Assembly (NCBI GenBank): GCA_964580675.1
Contig: CAZOLI010000025.1
Coordinates: forward strand, 1-45,049
DNA: 45,049 nt
DNA from: CAZOLI01 sp964580675
GTDB lineage: Bacteria; Planctomycetota; MHYJ01; CAYXQY01
Reading direction: 5' to 3'
Made by a program: the position numbers and the translations under genes. The notes beneath the pieces were generated by a model. It worked only from the letters and a program-made list of their open reading frames with translations. It made no database searches and was not told where the DNA came from. Shown one piece after another: positions 42,094 through 45,049 of this stretch. How positions within the stretch are numbered: position 1 is the stretch's first letter; each line of letters starts with the position of its first letter.

Positions 42094-45049
42094 ATGGATT
42101 GTAGAACTCGACATATTCTTCTGCCGGTTCTTGTCCTGCTACTTGTTTTTGCTGCCGGCCGGTTCGCTTTCGCCGCAACGATCACCTGGGACAATGACTC
42201 CGGGGACGGAAACTGGAGCACCGCCAACAACTGGGACACGGATTCGGTGCCGGGCCCGGGCGACGTGGCCACCTTCGACGGGGGGGTTTCAGACACCGAT
42301 TGCGCCATCGACACAGACGTGGATGTGAAAGGAATTGATGTGGTCAACGGATACATCTCAACCATTAACCAGCAGGCCGGCATCACCATTGAGGTCGGAA
42401 CGGACGGAATGTTTATGGACGCCGATTTTAGTTTTAATGGCGGGGACAAAAAGATAACGGTGGCCGGTGAATTTAACCTGCAGGTCGGCAATTTCACCTC
42501 CACCTCCGCCACATTACAGATTGGCGGTTCGGTAACCCTGGACAGCAATTTTACCAACAACAGCGGACGGGTCAAACTGACCGGTGACGGGACGACCATC
42601 TTCAGCAACGGCGACGCGCTTTATGACCTGGAAATCCGATCGTGGTACGACCAGGACTGGTCCTACCGCAAAAAAATAACCATTGACCACACACAGGTGA
42701 ATGCGGACCTGTCCGACCATCCGCTGTACGTGGAGATCACCGGGGACAGTGATCTGGCAAACGACGCGCAGGGAAGCGGGGACGACATCCTCTTTACAAA
42801 GGCCGACGGAACGACAAAACTGGACCACGAGATCGAGAAATTCGACGGTTCGGCGGGGGACCTGCATGCACACGTCCGTGTTCCGTCCCTTTCCTCCAGT
42901 TCGGACACGGTGATTTACCTGTACTACGGCAACGGCGGGGCGGCCAATCAGGAAAACCCGCCCGGGGTCTGGGACAGCAATTTCCTGGCGGTCTATCACT
43001 TTAACGATGATCCCGGTGGTGGCACGCTCACCGACAGCACAGCAAACAACCGTGACGGATCGACGAACGGGGGAATGACCTCCTCCGACCGCGTGTCCGG
43101 CTCCGGTGTTCTGGGATATGCCTGGGAGTTCGATGGAAGCGACGATTACGTCGACCTCAACGAAGACATTGTCGGAGGTCTCAACAAGCTCTGTGTCGAA
43201 ATCTGGTACCAGGGGACCGTCACGTACGACGACGGGCGGACGTTTTCCAGCGGTGGATCGGGAACGAGCCAGGTCCTAATCTGGCCTGACAACGCCAAGG
43301 GAATGGACTTTATTATCGACGGAACGAGAATCAACTCGAATACGGAGCCGTCCAGTGATGTGTACCAGGTGGGCAACTTTGACGGCTCGGAGATGGTGGA
43401 ATGGGTAAACGATTCAACGTTCGGCCCCGCGAGTCACTCCCCCTCCATTGACTCCCGCGGAAATGACCTGATCGGAAAAGATAACGGAGGCAACAATAAC
43501 GACGACAAAATCGCGGAAATTCGAATATCCAACACAGACCGATCCTCCGCATACCTGAACGCCGTATTCACAAATATTTCGTCACCCGGCAGTTTTTACG
43601 CCGTCGGTGCCGAGGACACCACGGGCGGGAACGCGACCATCACCATGAATTCTCCCCTGGATGTGGACAATAATCTGACGATCACCGGAGCAACCCTGGA
43701 CGTGGATTCGATGAATAACACCCTGAATCTGGCCGGATCCTTCACAAACGACGCCGGTACGTTTCTTCCCAGCACCGCCACCGTGATTTTCGACGGCACG
43801 GACGGGGACGGGGAAACGATCACCTCCGGCGGAAGCACATTTTACGACGTGAACGTAAACGGATCGGGGGAGACCTGGACCCAGCAGGACCGGATGACGG
43901 TTCGGAACAGCCTGACCATCACCGACGGGACACACGCGACCGGACCCAACCGACTGCTGGTGGGGGACGGAGATGCCACCGCCGAGACCAAATCGATGAA
44001 CGTACAATCCTCCGGAACCTTCAGGATGGTCGGGGACCAAAGTGGGATTGCCACTCTTGGTACCAACCCGGCCACGGACCCGGCCAACAACGACCGAATT
44101 GACCTGACCGTGGACGGAACCTTTCATGCCAGCAAAGCCCGGGTACAGTACCTGACCGGGTCCGGGATACAGTTTATGGACGATGCCACCCTGAACAAAC
44201 TGGAGGAGACCACGTTTGACTTCGGGGCCTCAAACGGGGTGTACCTGAACTTCGACGCCGATAACGACCAGGGAGACGGTGATTCGATCTATGACGTGAA
44301 AACCCCGGTGTCTGCTTCGTCAAGTAACGGGCCTGCGTGGCTGGACACGGTGGAGTTTCTCAATTCCGGAGGGGTTTCCGGACTGGAGAACGTGGACGCG
44401 AACAACGACACTTCGGATAACGTGACGTTTCAGAACAACGACGGGTCCAGTAATCTCTCCGACAATGCGGTGGGGTTTTATCCGGTGGTGGGTGAACGGG
44501 CGGGGGCAAGTCACGAGCAGGACGACCCGGACGGGGCCGACGACACCGGTCAGGTCCGCTGGTCAAACGGGGTGGCCGTGGTGAAGGCAAGCGGAACCAT
44601 CCAGTCCCGGCACCGGAAGCTGCAGACCGCGATCAATCAGGCCGGCAGCGGGGAAACGGTCACCCAGACCGGAAACACGAAATTCAGTGAGAACATCACG
44701 CTGCCGGACGGGCAGAACCTGACGATCCGGGACGTGATGGTAGAGGGAACCATTGACGGAGACGGCTCCAACAACACCAACACCCTCTTTAACGTGATCG
44801 TGACCGGGAACAACGCGATCGGGGCAAGCAATGACGTGGGAGAGGTGTACAACACCATGGTGGTGGATGGTTCCATCACCGCCGATACGGTGCAAAACAG
44901 CGTGACCGTTGACACGGATGGGTCCGGTGGACACAGCATCAATGCCGGAAGCGGCACAAGCAACGAAGCGAACCTGGCCGACGGGGGTGGGGGGTTGGTG
45001 GCCTACTGGGATTTTGAGTCCGGCTCCGGCAGCACCGCCATTGATCGCT
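42094..45049 (+). CDS. Large exported DUF2341/LamG surface protein, 3' end outside window
   Basis: The frame stays open from ATG 42094 to the last base, giving at least 985 residues. A signal peptide (ILLPVLVLLLVFAAGRFAFA, cut near residue 27) is followed by ITWDNDSGDGNWSTANNW...PGPGDVATFDG, the start of an autotransporter-like beta-repeat region. A DUF2341 domain lies at about 183-289 (DWSYRKKITID, then VIYLYYGN). A LamG/concanavalin-like domain follows at about 293-510 (LAVYHFNDDPGGGTLTDS, AWEFDGSDDYVDL). Further Thr/Asn/Asp-rich beta repeats run to 960, with a beta-helix-like stretch near 830-880 (HRKLQTAINQAGSGETV). A second LamG begins at about 968 (LVAYWDFESGSGS). Few Lys, many Asp/Asn/Gly: a secreted adhesin or matrix-type protein. 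The anchor or sorting signal lies beyond the edge. Confidence 0.85.
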   Translation, partial: MDCRTRHILLPVLVLLLVFAAGRFAFAATITWDNDSGDGNWSTANNWDTDSVPGPGDVATFDGGVSDTDCAIDTDVDVKGIDVVNGYISTINQQAGITIEVGTDGMFMDADFSFNGGDKKITVAGEFNLQVGNFTSTSATLQIGGSVTLDSNFTNNSGRVKLTGDGTTIFSNGDALYDLEIRSWYDQDWSYRKKITIDHTQVNADLSDHPLYVEITGDSDLANDAQGSGDDILFTKADGTTKLDHEIEKFDGSAGDLHAHVRVPSLSSSSDTVIYLYYGNGGAANQENPPGVWDSNFLAVYHFNDDPGGGTLTDSTANNRDGSTNGGMTSSDRVSGSGVLGYAWEFDGSDDYVDLNEDIVGGLNKLCVEIWYQGTVTYDDGRTFSSGGSGTSQVLIWPDNAKGMDFIIDGTRINSNTEPSSDVYQVGNFDGSEMVEWVNDSTFGPASHSPSIDSRGNDLIGKDNGGNNNDDKIAEIRISNTDRSSAYLNAVFTNISSPGSFYAVGAEDTTGGNATITMNSPLDVDNNLTITGATLDVDSMNNTLNLAGSFTNDAGTFLPSTATVIFDGTDGDGETITSGGSTFYDVNVNGSGETWTQQDRMTVRNSLTITDGTHATGPNRLLVGDGDATAETKSMNVQSSGTFRMVGDQSGIATLGTNPATDPANNDRIDLTVDGTFHASKARVQYLTGSGIQFMDDATLNKLEETTFDFGASNGVYLNFDADNDQGDGDSIYDVKTPVSASSSNGPAWLDTVEFLNSGGVSGLENVDANNDTSDNVTFQNNDGSSNLSDNAVGFYPVVGERAGASHEQDDPDGADDTGQVRWSNGVAVVKASGTIQSRHRKLQTAINQAGSGETVTQTGNTKFSENITLPDGQNLTIRDVMVEGTIDGDGSNNTNTLFNVIVTGNNAIGASNDVGEVYNTMVVDGSITADTVQNSVTVDTDGSGGHSINAGSGTSNEANLADGGGGLVAYWDFESGSGSTAIDR

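Noticed and set aside
42032..42328. Rightward open frame of 98 codons around the surface protein start
   Set aside because: It is in another frame, overlaps the sigma-54-type promoter start region and the signal peptide, and has no domain pattern.
42066..44127. Several leftward open frames of 100-180 codons opposite the large surface gene
   Set aside because: The plus-strand frame is open for nearly 3 kb with signal peptide, DUF2341 and LamG patterns; the antisense frames are by-products of its GAC/ACC/GGA-rich codons.
1..45049. CRISPR array, insertion sequence or prophage
   Set aside because: No regularly spaced repeats, transposase, integrase or phage structural motif was seen; the only repeats are short and isolated.

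Overview
This 45 kb window is a scaffold piece of moderate GC content from a diderm bacterium, most likely a member of the Planctomycetota or the wider PVC group. That placement is an inference. It rests on a zinc-ribbon membrane protein and several HEAT-repeat proteins with a DFG/W..WW-like C-terminal cap, a Minf_1886-type protein, a one-polypeptide FHA/vWA protein, a DUF2341/LamG surface protein, many lipoproteins and many genes without a Shine-Dalgarno sequence. There is no rRNA gene or insertion sequence, and I see no CRISPR array. A run of exactly 100 N at 8185-8284 joins two contigs, so gene order across it is an assembly claim.

Layout. 1-3372 (+): the tail of a PDZ protein, tRNA-Gly(TCC), then xseB, a polyprenyl diphosphate synthase and a phosphohexomutase packed as an operon. 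3342-7188 (-): a degenerate receiver fused to PilZ, then a SulP permease followed by a methyltransferase. 7536-8184 (+): mutM, cut by the gap. 8285-14710 (-): an envelope block with a Zn-ribbon/TM/HEAT protein, a CPBP protease, an LPG-synthase-TM-like protein, two HEAT lipoproteins and an amidase lipoprotein. 15061-16508 (+): a ParA-type ATPase overlapping tsaB. 16551-18777 (-): a class C beta-lactamase-fold hydrolase fused to PDZ, a YraN-type protein and acpS.

18975-27420 (+) is a long co-directional run. It starts with a compact module of a coiled-coil protein, a radical SAM/SPASM enzyme and a SipW-like S26 peptidase, and continues with YqeY, metG, Minf_1886, an AI-2E transporter-family protein, pgeF and ppx. 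27477-32208 (-): an aldo/keto reductase downstream of three tandem trypsin-fold/PDZ genes, of which only one keeps the catalytic triad. 32420-33737: a phosphoesterase facing a small membrane protein. 33883-37032 (+): a family 2 glycosyltransferase, mreC and mreD. 37478-40360 (+): a 960-residue FHA-TM-helical-vWA protein. 40805-41851 (+): a DUF389 membrane protein. 42094 to the end (+): a very large exported protein, open at the window edge, with a good sigma-54-type promoter in front.

The dominant theme is the cell envelope: peptidoglycan hydrolysis and elongation (amidase, MreC/MreD, GT2), exported proteases and pseudoproteases, PDZ modules in five genes, HEAT-repeat lipoproteins, and two single-pass proteins that place a cytoplasmic domain (Zn ribbon or FHA) on one side of the membrane and helical-repeat or vWA domains on the other. 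The most unusual items are the protease/pseudoprotease triplet, the radical SAM/S26 module, the recurring HEAT cap, and the sigma-54-type site before the surface protein.
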